DNA of 64,000 nucleotides, taken from the NCBI GenBank assembly GCA_018897155.1, contig JAHILE010000040.1, positions 29,072 through 93,071 of the forward strand, read 5' to 3'. Below the pieces are notes generated by a model. That model did no database searches, was not told the origin of the DNA, and was given only the letters and a program-made list of their open reading frames with translations. Each line of letters begins with the position of its first letter. Within the stretch, counting starts at the first letter, position 1. Positions 40,733 through 50,326 of this stretch are shown here, in pieces. The stretch comes from Nanoarchaeota archaeon. GTDB lineage: Archaea; EX4484-52; LFW-46. Position numbers and translations under genes: made by a program.

Positions 40733-42010
40733 ATGAAACTCTGCGTCATAGGCACAGGATATGCCGGCATAGTCAATGCAGTTGGGTTTGCCGCGCTTGG
40801 AAACGATGTTTTATGCGTTGATATTGATGAAAAAAAAGTCGCGCTGATAAATTCCGGAAAGTCGCCGATTTTTGAGCCCGAGCTTGAGGAAAAGCTTGTC
40901 GCAGCGTTTAAACAGAAAAAAATACACGCGACAACAGACCTAAGCGCAGGTATAAAGGATGCTGAAATTATTTTTGTCTCTGTGGGCACGCCGTCAAAAG
41001 ACGACGGAAGCATAGACCTTAAATACATCGAATCTTCGGCAAAAAGTCTTGGAAGCGCGATGAAAAACAGAAGCTACTGCGTAATCATCATGAAGAGCAC
41101 AGTTGTTCCCGGAACAACCGAAGGCGCGTTTCTTAAAATTCTTGAGGAAGAATCCGGCAAAAAAGCAGGCAAGAGTTTTGGGCTTTCAATGTGCCCGGAA
41201 TTTTTGCGCGAGGGCCACGCAGTTTATGATTTTTTCAATCCGGACCGCGTTGTAATCGGAGTATCTGATAAAAAAGCCGAAGCACTTGTTGTTGAGTTGC
41301 ATAATCCGCTGAAATCAAAAACCTTGATTACTGATATCAAGACCGCGGAAATGATAAAATACGCATCAAACGCATTTCTTGCTGTGAAAGTTTCGTTTTC
41401 AAACGAAATCGGAAATATTTGCAAAAAACTCGGGATAGATGTTTATGATGTGATGAAAGGTGTTGGCATGGACGCGCGCATTTCTCCTCATTTTCTTAAT
41501 GCCGGCGCAGGATTCGGGGGGTCATGCTTTCCAAAAGACGTAAAGGCGCTTGTTGCAAAATCAAAAGAGCTTGGATATGAGCCGAAACTTCTTGACAGCG
41601 CGCTTGAATTAAACAAGACTCAGCCGCTAAAACTCATCGAGCTTTTGAAAAAGCATCTGAAGAATTTGCGAGGCCAGAAAATAACAATACTCGGCCTTGC
41701 GTTTAAGCCAGAAACAGATGACATCCGCGAGGCTCCGTCATTGAAAATAATTTTTGAGATGATAAAAGAAGGTGCAGATGTGATTGTATACGATCCAGTT
41801 GCCAAAAACAACGTCCGTCAGATTTTTGGCGACAAGATAAAATATGCCGAAACTTTGAAAGACGCGCTTGATTTCTCAAAACATATTCTTATTGTTACAG
41901 AATGGAACGAATTTCGTGATGAAAAATTATATCGCGGCAAGATTGTTATTGACGGAAGAAAGGCCCTGAACAAAAAGACTGGCGGAGATTATGAAGGCCT
42001 TTGCTGGTGA
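40733..42010 (+). CDS. UDP-glucose/UDP-sugar 6-dehydrogenase
   Basis: Oxidises a UDP-hexose twice to the uronate for surface glycans. 425 residues: Rossmann start MKLCVIGTGYAGIVNAVGFA (GxGYxG), VGTPSKDDGSIDL, STVVPGTTE, the linker helix with Lys KYASNAFLAVKVSFSNE, and catalytic Cys in GAGFGGSCFPKD (about 256-267), then the third domain with ITILGLAFKPETDDIREAPS. UDP-glucose is the most likely substrate, but UDP-ManNAc or GDP-mannose cannot be excluded. The HD gene overlaps its end by 20 bases. Confidence 0.9.
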   Translation: MKLCVIGTGYAGIVNAVGFAALGNDVLCVDIDEKKVALINSGKSPIFEPELEEKLVAAFKQKKIHATTDLSAGIKDAEIIFVSVGTPSKDDGSIDLKYIESSAKSLGSAMKNRSYCVIIMKSTVVPGTTEGAFLKILEEESGKKAGKSFGLSMCPEFLREGHAVYDFFNPDRVVIGVSDKKAEALVVELHNPLKSKTLITDIKTAEMIKYASNAFLAVKVSFSNEIGNICKKLGIDVYDVMKGVGMDARISPHFLNAGAGFGGSCFPKDVKALVAKSKELGYEPKLLDSALELNKTQPLKLIELLKKHLKNLRGQKITILGLAFKPETDDIREAPSLKIIFEMIKEGADVIVYDPVAKNNVRQIFGDKIKYAETLKDALDFSKHILIVTEWNEFRDEKLYRGKIVIDGRKALNKKTGGDYEGLCW

Positions 42011-42581
42011 TTTTATTTTGATTGAGAAATACGCGCAAGTTTGGGATTTGGCGCTTCCATACCTTGAAGCTGGAAAGAAAAAAGATTTTGTTCTGCACAC
42101 AAAATGCGTTATCAAATCAATGCAGATGCTGCTTGAAAATGAAAAAGGCGATGCGGATATTCTGATGCCTGCGGCAATTCTTCACGACACGGGCTGGTCA
42201 AAGGTTCCTGCAGCTCTTCAAAAAAGCCTTGACAAAGCCGAAGCAAAAAAGGCCATGCAGATGCATTTGGAATGCGGCGCGTTAATAGCCGAAGAACTTT
42301 TGGCAAAACTTAATTATGGTAAGGACAAAATAAAGCGTATTGCTGCCATTGTTTTTGCGCATAAGTTTCAAAGCCCGCAAGACTCTGAAAAGCAGATAAT
42401 GATTGATGCGGATAACCTTACTGATGTTTTTTATGAACAATTTTATGGTGATTGCAAAGACTATAAATTGACGCCGGAAGAGCTTTTTAATATACGAAAG
42501 AACAATACGTACTATACAAAAACTGCGCGCAAAATATTTGCATCTGAATTGGATGCGCGAAAAAAAGAAATTTGGAATTGA
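41991..42581 (+). CDS. HD-domain phosphohydrolase
   Basis: 196 residues. Metal ligands of the HD superfamily: His36 (FVLHTK), His65-Asp66 (ILHDTGW), His92 (MHLECGA) and Asp139 (IDADNLTDV). Short HD proteins like this hydrolyse nucleotides or phosphate esters, but the substrate is unknown. The start ATG 41991 lies inside the end of the dehydrogenase gene. The malate dehydrogenase start follows four bases after the stop. Confidence 0.8.
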   Translation: MKAFAGDFILIEKYAQVWDLALPYLEAGKKKDFVLHTKCVIKSMQMLLENEKGDADILMPAAILHDTGWSKVPAALQKSLDKAEAKKAMQMHLECGALIAEELLAKLNYGKDKIKRIAAIVFAHKFQSPQDSEKQIMIDADNLTDVFYEQFYGDCKDYKLTPEELFNIRKNNTYYTKTARKIFASELDARKKEIWN

Positions 42582-42585
42582 TTGT

Positions 42586-43497
42586 ATGAAAGTTTCCATA
42601 ATCGGCGCAGGAAGGCTTGGCAGCTTAATCGGCTTTTTGATAGCTGACAGAGGGCTTGCGGATGAAATTGTTTTTGTCGATATAAACAAAGCCGGAGCAG
42701 AAGGGCAGGCACTTGACATAAATCACGCATTCCTAAAATCCGGCAAAGCGCCGAAAATTTCAGCAGGAGATTATTCAGCAACGTCTGGTTCTAACATAGT
42801 TATAATTACTGCAGGAAAGCCGCGCACCGCGGCAATGACCTCACGCGCCGAGCTTCTGGCAGACAATGCAAAAATCATCAAAGGAATTGCTGACGAGATA
42901 AAAGCGCATAGCAAAGGCGCGATTTTAATCACAACAACGAATCCCATAGATGCCATCAACTACGTTCTTTGGAAAGAAACCGGATTTGCGCGCGAGAAAA
43001 TCATAGGTTTCGGAGGGCTTTTAGATTCATCGAGGTTTAAGGCAATGGTGTCGGAAGAGCTTAACATTCCTGCAAATTCGATAGTATGTGAAGTTTTAGG
43101 AGAGCACGGCGAGAACATGACGCCGCTTTTCAGCAGGATGACTATTGATGGAAAATCAACCGCGCTTTCAAGCGAACAGACGGAAAAAATTAGAATCCAA
43201 CTTCTTGGCACAGCAAAAACAGTGATAGAAAAAAAAGGCGCTACAGAATACGGACCGACAAGCCAGCTTTTGCGCATTGTCGATGCAATTGTAAATAATA
43301 AAAAAGAGGTTCTTTTGTGCTCCTGTGTTTTGCAAGGCGAATACGGGTTGAGCGATGTTTCAATAGGCGCGCCGGCAGTAATCGGTGCGCGCGGCATAGA
43401 AAAAATTGAAGTTTGGCAGATTGATTCTGACGAACTGGAAAGATTAAGGCGCGCAGGAGAAAAAATCAAAGCGGATGTTGGCGCGGCGATGAAGTGA
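42586..43497 (+). CDS. Malate dehydrogenase (lactate/malate dehydrogenase family)
   Basis: 303 residues from ATG 42586 (MKVSIIGAGRLGSLIGFLIA). The frame stays open upstream to 42538, but those residues overlap the HD gene. NAD site GAGRLG and the acidic Asp32 for the ribose. Substrate and catalytic residues: Arg80 in the AGKPRT loop (Arg selects malate over lactate), Arg87, Asn119, Arg150, and His174 in GEHGE. It links oxaloacetate and malate with NAD(H). No other citrate-cycle gene lies in the window. Confidence 0.9.
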   Translation: MKVSIIGAGRLGSLIGFLIADRGLADEIVFVDINKAGAEGQALDINHAFLKSGKAPKISAGDYSATSGSNIVIITAGKPRTAAMTSRAELLADNAKIIKGIADEIKAHSKGAILITTTNPIDAINYVLWKETGFAREKIIGFGGLLDSSRFKAMVSEELNIPANSIVCEVLGEHGENMTPLFSRMTIDGKSTALSSEQTEKIRIQLLGTAKTVIEKKGATEYGPTSQLLRIVDAIVNNKKEVLLCSCVLQGEYGLSDVSIGAPAVIGARGIEKIEVWQIDSDELERLRRAGEKIKADVGAAMK

Positions 43498-43633
43498 ATT
43501 GCAGTCGATTGAGTTTAACGTTTTGCGGATGAAAGAAGTTTTCGAAGGAAATTTGGGCGGGGTGAAACGAAGCCTTTTAGCTGCTGTTAAGTGAATGTAT
43601 GGCGCAAGGCAGTTCAATAATAAAACAATAAGT

Positions 43634-44140
43634 TTAAACCAATATCAACATGAATGTCAAAGATAAAAAATTATTGGAATAATGTGATAACAGACTTCCT
43701 TTAAATTGATATTTCTTGTAGACTAACCCAAAAACGATACCTATTAACATCATGTCAATTGCTTTAAGTATGCCCCACCCAAATAAAATGTGCCAAAAAC
43801 CAAATAGAGTACTTGAAATAAACAATCCTAATCTAAACCGTTCATTTAAAATAAACCAATTAAGTAATCCTCTTCTAAAAATTACTTCCTCAAAAAAGGG
43901 TGCAAAAATACCCACATACAAAATTTTAACGAGAGGAGATTGACTTAACCACCAAGAACCTTTACCAACCGTTAGTGCTATAGTGGCAGGATATAAATAA
44001 AAAATTAATTTCAAAAGATGATAATTGATTAAATAAAGAGAAAAACCAATCAAAATCGGGCAGAATAATCTACCATGTTTATTATCTATAAAACTATTAT
44101 CTATAAAACTGTTTAATTTTGAGAAAGTTATACGGGACAT
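43634..44140 (-). CDS. CPBP-family intramembrane metalloprotease
   Basis: 168 residues with about four membrane helices. The CAAX-protease/CPBP motifs are present: FFEEVIFRRGLL (EExxxR, about 80-91) and FGFWHILFG (FxxxH, about 113-121). The N-terminus holds a 15-base tandem duplication (NSFIDNSFIDN). Members mature or degrade membrane-associated peptides, but the substrate here is unknown. It is AT-richer than the core genes and lies alone. Confidence 0.8.
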   Translation of the reverse strand: MSRITFSKLNSFIDNSFIDNKHGRLFCPILIGFSLYLINYHLLKLIFYLYPATIALTVGKGSWWLSQSPLVKILYVGIFAPFFEEVIFRRGLLNWFILNERFRLGLFISSTLFGFWHILFGWGILKAIDMMLIGIVFGLVYKKYQFKGSLLSHYSNNFLSLTFMLILV

Positions 44141-44406
44141 AGTATATTTTTTAAATCAAATAATTTAAAGTTTCCTTCTGAGTCCAACTGAGTAATATTT
44201 CACTTAACTCCGAGGTTTAAAGAACTTCGCGAAGCGAAATTGGACGGAGAAACCTGTAATGTTTCGGAGCCGTTAAAGCGCCGAGTTAGTTTCGCCCCAC
44301 ATGGATTGATTTTTAGCGCAGCGTTCCCGAAGAAAAAAATCAAAGTCGCGAGGGCGCTTTATGTGCGAAAAGAATTTATTTGAATGAAATCTTCGATGTT
44401 AATATT

Positions 44407-44607
44407 TTATTTTTGCTTTAATACCAACCAGTACCAGAAATTAACTACTATTGGAATAATGGTTATGATAATAACAAGAATAACGAACTGCCACGTCAAA
44501 GAGTTCAAGTCTGTGCCATGCTTTTTAAGTGCATAGAAGATTATTGAATCTGTTGCTGCTACAACAATAGTAACTATAATAACTAATCTTGTGAAGAGGC
44601 TCATCAT
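44407..44607 (-). CDS. Small two-helix membrane protein
   Basis: 66 residues with two membrane helices (about 7-26 and 40-62) joined by a polar loop (LKKHGTDLNSLTW). No family recognised. The 266 bases between it and the CPBP gene hold no gene, only an imperfect CTTCGCGAAG palindrome (about 44224-44233). Confidence 0.5.
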   Translation of the reverse strand: MMSLFTRLVIIVTIVVAATDSIIFYALKKHGTDLNSLTWQFVILVIIITIIPIVVNFWYWLVLKQK

Positions 44608-45246
44608 ATTATTAATAAGATTCTGGATTTAATAACTATGTTGTTTTTTTGGCGCCCTCTCGATTTGGAGTAAATTCCGCTTTTCGCGCCATTAGTGGAT
44701 AAAAGCGGAATCCCGCAGAGAAGTGGCGATTATTACGCGCTTAAAAGAACCAGCTCTTGCTGCGCAATTAAATTATAAAGAAAAATTGGCGATGCGAGAA
44801 GAACATCAATTAATTCCCGCACCGAGAGTATTTCATGTCCCTGTTTACGTCTGTCTTAATCAAAATCGTCTTGGAGCCTTCATAGGCGATCGCGTATGAA
44901 ATTCGATCATTTTGTTAATCCTTTTGACCTCTTTCCAGTTGCCGCGTAAAGCCATTTGAGCTTTCATTTCCTTTAGTGTTAATACGTCCATATCTATCAC
45001 CTATATTGTTTTAAGGTTTTATGCCGCTTGAAACAAACACGAACCCGTGGAGTTTAAACCGTTTAACCTACCTTACAGTATTTGTTTCATCTCCTAAAAC
45101 AACTGCAATTAAAGAACTCCCCTTTGCAACCGTTTGTCTTCCATATCTATGGATGAGGTGGTATATAAATCTATCGTAGTCTACTGCTATCGAAATCTAA
45201 AAAATCAGAGCGCGAAAAGCAATTTTTTACGACAGTTGTTGATTTT
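44608..45246. other. Gene-poor stretch with coding remnants
   Basis: 639 bases without a normal gene. On the minus strand one small frame (44860-44991) is plausible. Next to it another frame reads GHEILSVRELIDVLLASPIF then LYNLIAQQELVLLSA and stops near 44736, without a start. A third frame continues with RVIIATSLRDSAFIH. This looks like a decayed gene with several frameshifts. Confidence 0.4.
44860..44991 (-). CDS. Small hypothetical protein (43 residues)
   Basis: MDVLTLKEMKAQMALRGNWK continues to a basic end (SPMKAPRRF). ATG 44991 has GGTGATAG upstream as a Shine-Dalgarno. It could be an antitoxin-like DNA-binding peptide or the intact start of the decayed gene that follows it. The short length limits confidence. 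Confidence 0.35.
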   Translation of the reverse strand: MDVLTLKEMKAQMALRGNWKEVKRINKMIEFHTRSPMKAPRRF

Positions 45247-45681
45247 TTAGCTGTTAAAGAACCGCAAAGCGCTGAATTTTTGTTTTTTATCTCCGTTTTC
45301 ATCAAATTCTTCGTCTTCTGAATCGTCTTTCGGTTTGTTTTCTTCTAATTCCGCATTATTTGGCGCAACATTAGTAATTTCTTCAGTCATTACACTTGCC
45401 GCATATTCTACAAAGTCATCCTTCTCAGCGGGTTCAAAAGGTCGTGCACCGGGCGCGCTATATGTGGGCGCGACATTTCTTGCGACTGGTTTTGTTTCCT
45501 CGAAAGAATTTGGCGCAGCTGTGACATACTCAGCCTCTGTTTTTCGTGTTTTGTATTGCAGTACTTCATCCCGGGGGGCATAAATTGCTTCGCGCTGACG
45601 TGTTTTTGGCTTTTTGCCGTGTTTCATCCAATAGACTGCAAAAAAGCATGCCAACGACACACCCAAAAAGAATTCCCACAT
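45247..45681 (-). CDS. Membrane-anchored acidic protein
   Basis: 144 residues. One N-terminal membrane helix (about 3-19, FFLGVSLACFFAVYW), a basic patch (KHGKKPKTRQR), then a long polar and acidic region, probably disordered, with a final EDEEFDENGDKKQ. Topology suggests a cytoplasmic tail. Divergent from the geranylgeranyl reductase gene with a 33-base gap. No known family. Confidence 0.55.
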   Translation of the reverse strand: MWEFFLGVSLACFFAVYWMKHGKKPKTRQREAIYAPRDEVLQYKTRKTEAEYVTAAPNSFEETKPVARNVAPTYSAPGARPFEPAEKDDFVEYAASVMTEEITNVAPNNAELEENKPKDDSEDEEFDENGDKKQKFSALRFFNS

Positions 45682-45714
45682 GTTTTATTAATTGTTCGCA
45701 GGTATTTATAAGAT

Positions 45715-46776
45715 ATGTTGGAACCGCATAAACTCAAGCAGTATGATATAATAATCGCCGGTGCAGGCCCGGTAGGCGCGCATCTTGCATATCTTCTTTC
45801 AAAAAAAGGGCTTTCTGTTCTTGTTCTTGAGAAAAAGCGCGCGCCAGGAAAATCAGCTTGTTCAGGACTTATCAGCTTGCGACTAAAAAAACTTATTCCA
45901 CTCGATAATTCGTTTGTTGAGCATCTGATCTATGGCGCGACATTCCACTCAAAAAACACATATTTGACAGTTGAAAAAAAGAAGCCGGTGGCATATGTAA
46001 TAAATCGCGTTCTTTTTGACCGGCATATGATTATGCTGGCAGAAAAGACGGGCGCAAAAATTGTACTCGGCGAGCCGTTTGAATCATACTCTATTAAAGA
46101 AAATCGCATTGTTGTGAATGAAAAATATCGTGCTGAAATGCTTGTTGGAGCAGATGGCGCGGCAAGCGCGGTGCGCAGGCTTTCAGGGCTCAAAGGCAAA
46201 TTATGTTTGATTAACGGCATTATTTCAATATTTAGTGAGCCATCGATTTATAGAACCGTCGATGTTTTTTACGGAAAATCGATAGCTCCAGGCTTTTTTG
46301 CTTGGAGAATTCCGCGCGGGAAATCTATAGAGTATGGACTTGCCTCTAATAAAAACCATATCGCATATTTTGAGAAATTCCTTAAGCAGCACAACCGAAT
46401 GCTTGGAAAATATTACACACACCCGATAGTTTTTGGGCAAACAGAAACTGTGGGGGATCGTGTAATTTTGGTCGGCGACGCAGCGCTTCAAGTTAAGCCA
46501 TTCTCCGGCGGCGGGGTGATTTATGGCTTAATGTGCGCGAAAATTGCTGATAAAGCGATAACCAATGCATTCAAAAAAGACGATTTCAGCAAAGCGTTTT
46601 TTGAAAAAAATTACGATGGACTATGGAAGGAAAAGCTTATGGAGCCCATAAAAAACGGGAAATTGGTTCGAGAGATGCTGAATTCCCTTGATGATGAAGA
46701 GCTTGACGCGTTTTTTGAGCTTGCTGCAAAGAGAAAAGATGATATAGGATCTTTTGGAGATATGGATTTTTTATAA
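45715..46776 (+). CDS. Geranylgeranyl reductase family flavoprotein
   Basis: Saturates the isoprenoid chains of archaeal ether lipids. 353 residues: FAD-binding IIAGAGPVGAHLAYLL (about 13-28), ACSGLIS, the second FAD motif EMLVGADGAASAVRR, GFFAWRIPRG (the substrate-side PxxYxWxFP-like motif) and VGDAALQVKPFSGGGVIYG. Together with GGGP synthase at 11047 it is the second membrane-lipid enzyme in the window. Other archaeal FAD reductases of this family, for example for chlorophyll-like or menaquinone tails, are less likely. Confidence 0.88.
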   Translation: MLEPHKLKQYDIIIAGAGPVGAHLAYLLSKKGLSVLVLEKKRAPGKSACSGLISLRLKKLIPLDNSFVEHLIYGATFHSKNTYLTVEKKKPVAYVINRVLFDRHMIMLAEKTGAKIVLGEPFESYSIKENRIVVNEKYRAEMLVGADGAASAVRRLSGLKGKLCLINGIISIFSEPSIYRTVDVFYGKSIAPGFFAWRIPRGKSIEYGLASNKNHIAYFEKFLKQHNRMLGKYYTHPIVFGQTETVGDRVILVGDAALQVKPFSGGGVIYGLMCAKIADKAITNAFKKDDFSKAFFEKNYDGLWKEKLMEPIKNGKLVREMLNSLDDEELDAFFELAAKRKDDIGSFGDMDFL

Positions 46777-46817
46777 TTCTCGCAAATATATATTTTTAAG
46801 ACACTGCAATAGGTATT

Positions 46818-47870
46818 ATGGTTTCTTTTGATGTCTTTTTTTTAAGCATGATTTACATACTGACTGCAAGTTTTTGTGCGGGCGTGGCCACATACATTAT
46901 GACGAAACGAATAATAATTGTTTCTAAAAATATAGGGGCCGTCGGGTATGATATACATAAAAAAAATAAGCCCGAGATCGCAGAACTCGGAGGATTTCCA
47001 GTTCTTCTTGGGTACCTTACAGGTATTTTATCATATGTGTTCGCACTTACATTTTATCTTAAAATAGATGGAGGTACAACTTCAAAAATACTTGCGGCAA
47101 CACTTACCATCGTAATCATAACCCTTTTTGGATTGCTTGATGATTTGACTGCGCTTCTTCAGAAAAGAAAAATCATTGGCGGAAAAATTAATTCTGAAAA
47201 AAAGATCGGATTTAAACAAAGCACAAAATTCTTATTGCCTTTATTTGCTGCAGTTCCTCTTGCAGTTGTTAATTCCGGAGTTTCATCAATAACAATTCCT
47301 TTTTTAGGAAATGTTGATCTCGGAATTCTTTATCCTATTTTGATGATTCCGCTCGGCATTTTTGGCGCGTCAAACGCAACAAATATGCTTGCGGGCATGA
47401 ATGGGCTTACAGCAGGGCTTGGAGCAGTGCTTATTTCTGCACTCGGAGTATTTGCATTTATGAATGGTGGTGTGGTGGCTGCAGCTATTGCATTTATTTT
47501 TGTTGGCGCGCTTGTCGCGTTTCTTTTTTATAACTGGTGCCCGGCAAAAATATTTCCGGGCGACAGCTTGGATTATACAATCGGTGCAGTTGCCGCATCA
47601 GTTGCAATTCTTGGTAATATAGAGCGCTTCGCAGTTATTGCATTCACACCATGGTTTGTCGAATTTTTGCTAAAGGCACGAAGCCGTTTCACAGCAGAGT
47701 CTTTTGGCGTGCTGCAAGCCGACGGAACATTAAAAGCGCCGTATGAAAAAACATATTCTCTAACGCACATTATTATGAAATCGGGCAGATTTACAGAAAA
47801 ACAGGTTGTTTCAATATTGTTGGCCGTAGAGGCTGTTTTTTGCGCAATTGCGTTTGCGGTTTTTCTTTAA
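46818..47870 (+). CDS. Polyprenyl-phosphate GlcNAc-1-P transferase family (GT4/MraY type)
   Basis: Transfers a sugar-1-phosphate to a lipid carrier to start N-glycan or surface polymer synthesis. 350 residues with about ten membrane helices. Family motifs: LLDDLTALLQ (Asp108-Asp109, metal), SNATNMLAGMNGL (185-197), and FPGDSLDYTIGA (246-257). IGFKQSTK and SEKKIG fit the nucleotide-binding loop. AglH or a MraY-like enzyme are the main options. In the archaeal setting the AglH role is more likely. Confidence 0.88.
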   Translation: MVSFDVFFLSMIYILTASFCAGVATYIMTKRIIIVSKNIGAVGYDIHKKNKPEIAELGGFPVLLGYLTGILSYVFALTFYLKIDGGTTSKILAATLTIVIITLFGLLDDLTALLQKRKIIGGKINSEKKIGFKQSTKFLLPLFAAVPLAVVNSGVSSITIPFLGNVDLGILYPILMIPLGIFGASNATNMLAGMNGLTAGLGAVLISALGVFAFMNGGVVAAAIAFIFVGALVAFLFYNWCPAKIFPGDSLDYTIGAVAASVAILGNIERFAVIAFTPWFVEFLLKARSRFTAESFGVLQADGTLKAPYEKTYSLTHIIMKSGRFTEKQVVSILLAVEAVFCAIAFAVFL

Positions 47871-47934
47871 TCGTTTATATTGATTATTCAAACAAAAACT
47901 CAAGGTTTATAAAACTACCGTATCAACGTTAGCT

Positions 47935-48813
47935 ATGCTTTCAAAAATGGTGGACTGGAGCCTTTTGCATTATAGGAAAGGGCTTATATTTACGGCGATG
48001 TTGCTTGTTTTTGTTCTGGGTATTCTTTTTAGCACATATATGAAAACAGGCGATTTTGTCGAGCGCGGCATTGATTTTAAAGGCGGTACAGAAATTGTTG
48101 TTCCAATAACCCCAGGAATCGCCGTTGACCTGCAGAAAATACAGGCAACTGCAAGCAAAGCAGTTTCCGGCGATATAACGCTGAAAGAAACCAAAGGGTC
48201 TGCGACAATGCTTATATTCCAGAGCGATGCATCAATTACAAAAGAAAATATTATTCGCGTTCTTGATTCTGAAGGCGTTTCCTATGACTCTGGCGGAATA
48301 AGCTCGCAGGCAGTCGGAGCATCTCTTGGCACCGCATTCTGGTCTCAGGCAAAAATGGCGATAGTTGCGGCATTTTTGGTAATGGCGGGTGTTGTCTTTT
48401 ACGTTTTTAAAAATCCGATACCTGCGGCCGCAGTTGTTGCTGCAGGACTTTCGGATTTTTTGTTTGCTGCAGCAATGATGGATGTTGTAGGATTGAAACT
48501 TAGCCTTGCAACCCTTGCGGCGCTGCTTATAACATTAGGGTATTCAGTGGATACTGATATATTGCTTACAACGCGTGTCCTAAAGCGCCACGACGAACAG
48601 TCTGTGGATGAGCGCATTAAATCATCGATGAAGACCGGGATGACTATGACTGTTTGTGCAATTGCTGCTATGGCGGTTCTTTATTTTGTGTCAACCTCGG
48701 TCGTGCTTAGCGAAATTGCGCTCGTGATACTATTTGGGCTGGTTGCAGACATTCCGTTTACATGGGTTCAGAATGTCGGCATTTTAAAGTTATATCTTGA
48801 AAAAAGAAAATGA
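47935..48813 (+). CDS. secF: Protein translocase subunit SecF
   Basis: 292 residues, six membrane helices. The first periplasm-like loop begins FVERGIDFKGGTEIVV (typical RGIDFKGG), and the C-terminal half has LGYSVDTDILLTTRV, the SecF proton-path motif. It works with SecD to use the ion gradient for late steps of Sec export. The order secF then secD, 20 bases apart, is the archaeal order. Confidence 0.94.
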   Translation: MLSKMVDWSLLHYRKGLIFTAMLLVFVLGILFSTYMKTGDFVERGIDFKGGTEIVVPITPGIAVDLQKIQATASKAVSGDITLKETKGSATMLIFQSDASITKENIIRVLDSEGVSYDSGGISSQAVGASLGTAFWSQAKMAIVAAFLVMAGVVFYVFKNPIPAAAVVAAGLSDFLFAAAMMDVVGLKLSLATLAALLITLGYSVDTDILLTTRVLKRHDEQSVDERIKSSMKTGMTMTVCAIAAMAVLYFVSTSVVLSEIALVILFGLVADIPFTWVQNVGILKLYLEKRK

Positions 48814-48833
48814 ATTGTTTTTTGTGTGATTAA

Positions 48834-50306
48834 ATGGACGTTAAAAGATTGCTGAAAGAGCCAAGAATTATATTTCTCGCAGTCCTGCTCATAGCCTCGC
48901 TTGCCGTAATTGGGCCTCATTTTGTGTTTGCTCCGGGAGAGCCTGCGCAGCTTGAGACAAAAATTGTCAAAGGCCTTGATCTTCAGGGAGGGGTGCGCGC
49001 GTTGATTGCCTTAGACAACGCGACAGACGAACAGTTTCAGCAGTCGATTTCAATATTGTCAAATAGGATCAATTATTTCGGCTTAAAGGAAATGAATATA
49101 CGCCCGGTGATTATAGATAACACACAATATATACAGCTTGAGCTTGCGGGCGCGAATGAGGCCCAGATGCGCGACCTTCTTGAAAAGCAGGGGAAATTTG
49201 ATGCCTATATAGACCGGCATGTTTCTTTATCCGACGGAACCGGCGTTTTGAAAATTGGCGGGATTGATTTTGCAATTTCTGAAAATAATGGCACAATAAC
49301 TGTCGGAAACAGCACGGTTTCAGAAAACCAGTCGTTTGCACTCGATGTTTCAGGGACAAAAATCGACATAAAGTACCAGAACAAAACAAACAACATCATC
49401 CTTCTTTTTGCAAAGGTGTATGCTGGAGCAGACATCAAGCAGATTTATCATGATGCCCAGCATTCAAATGTTGTGCAAGGTTCGGGCGGCGCGTGGATTT
49501 TTCAGTTCTCGATAGTTACTTCAACCGATTCTGCGGCGCGGTTTTCAAAAATAACGCAGGATGTACCTGTTGATTTTGCAGGAATCCAGAGGCAAAATTA
49601 TCTTTCAAGCAAGATCTATTTATATCTTGATGACAATGAAATGGATTCATTAAGCATATCTTCTGATCTGAAAGGCAATTTCCTCACGCAGCCGTCAATT
49701 TCAGGACCTGGTGAAAGCAAGCAGGATGCTGTTGATAAAATGAAAAAGCTTCAGGCAATTCTTGAAAGCGGCGCATTGCCTACAAAAATAGAGCTTGTAA
49801 GCGTTGCGGAAGTTTCGCCAACTCTCGGGGCGCAATTCATGAAAATGGCTATAGTGGCGATTTTTGCAGCAATTCTTGTTGTGAGTGTTATAATTTATTT
49901 AAGGTACAGAGACCCTAGAATAGTTATTCCGATAATACTTACATCCGGCGCAGAAGTGATAATTATATTTGGAGTTGCTGTGTTGATAAAGTGGACAATA
50001 GATCTTGCATCTATTGCAGGCATTCTTGCAGCAATAGGTACCGGTGTTGATGCGCAAATAGTTTTAGTTGACGAGTCGCGAAAAAAGCATGCTGCTGAGA
50101 TGAGCCTTAAAAGAAAACTCGATCAGGCGTTCTTTATAATTGTGTCTTCGGGCGCAACTATGATTGGCGCAATGTTGCCGCTTCTTTTTATCGGTGCAGG
50201 TGTGATAAAGGGCTTTGCATTTACAACAATACTCGGCGTGTTTATCGGAATTTTTATAACAAGACCAACATTCTCAAAGATTTTGGAGTATGTTCGCGCA
50301 GAATAG
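48834..50306 (+). CDS. secD: Protein translocase subunit SecD
   Basis: 490 residues. The N-terminal membrane helix is followed by KGLDLQGGVRALIAL (the D1 DLxGG motif), the large extracellular P1 region with the LEKQGKFDAYIDR segment, and the C-terminal domain with IAGILAAIGTGVDAQIVLVDE. Together with SecF it forms the RND-like SecDF complex. It is followed by the tRNA-Ile gene on the other strand. Confidence 0.94.
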   Translation: MDVKRLLKEPRIIFLAVLLIASLAVIGPHFVFAPGEPAQLETKIVKGLDLQGGVRALIALDNATDEQFQQSISILSNRINYFGLKEMNIRPVIIDNTQYIQLELAGANEAQMRDLLEKQGKFDAYIDRHVSLSDGTGVLKIGGIDFAISENNGTITVGNSTVSENQSFALDVSGTKIDIKYQNKTNNIILLFAKVYAGADIKQIYHDAQHSNVVQGSGGAWIFQFSIVTSTDSAARFSKITQDVPVDFAGIQRQNYLSSKIYLYLDDNEMDSLSISSDLKGNFLTQPSISGPGESKQDAVDKMKKLQAILESGALPTKIELVSVAEVSPTLGAQFMKMAIVAIFAAILVVSVIIYLRYRDPRIVIPIILTSGAEVIIIFGVAVLIKWTIDLASIAGILAAIGTGVDAQIVLVDESRKKHAAEMSLKRKLDQAFFIIVSSGATMIGAMLPLLFIGAGVIKGFAFTTILGVFIGIFITRPTFSKILEYVRAE

Positions 50307-50326
50307 TCGGCGGTTAGAAATTGGAG

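Noticed and set aside
43498-43633. Short frame starting ATG near 43530 (about 21 codons)
   Set aside because: Too short, no Shine-Dalgarno or promoter that stands out, no similarity recognised.
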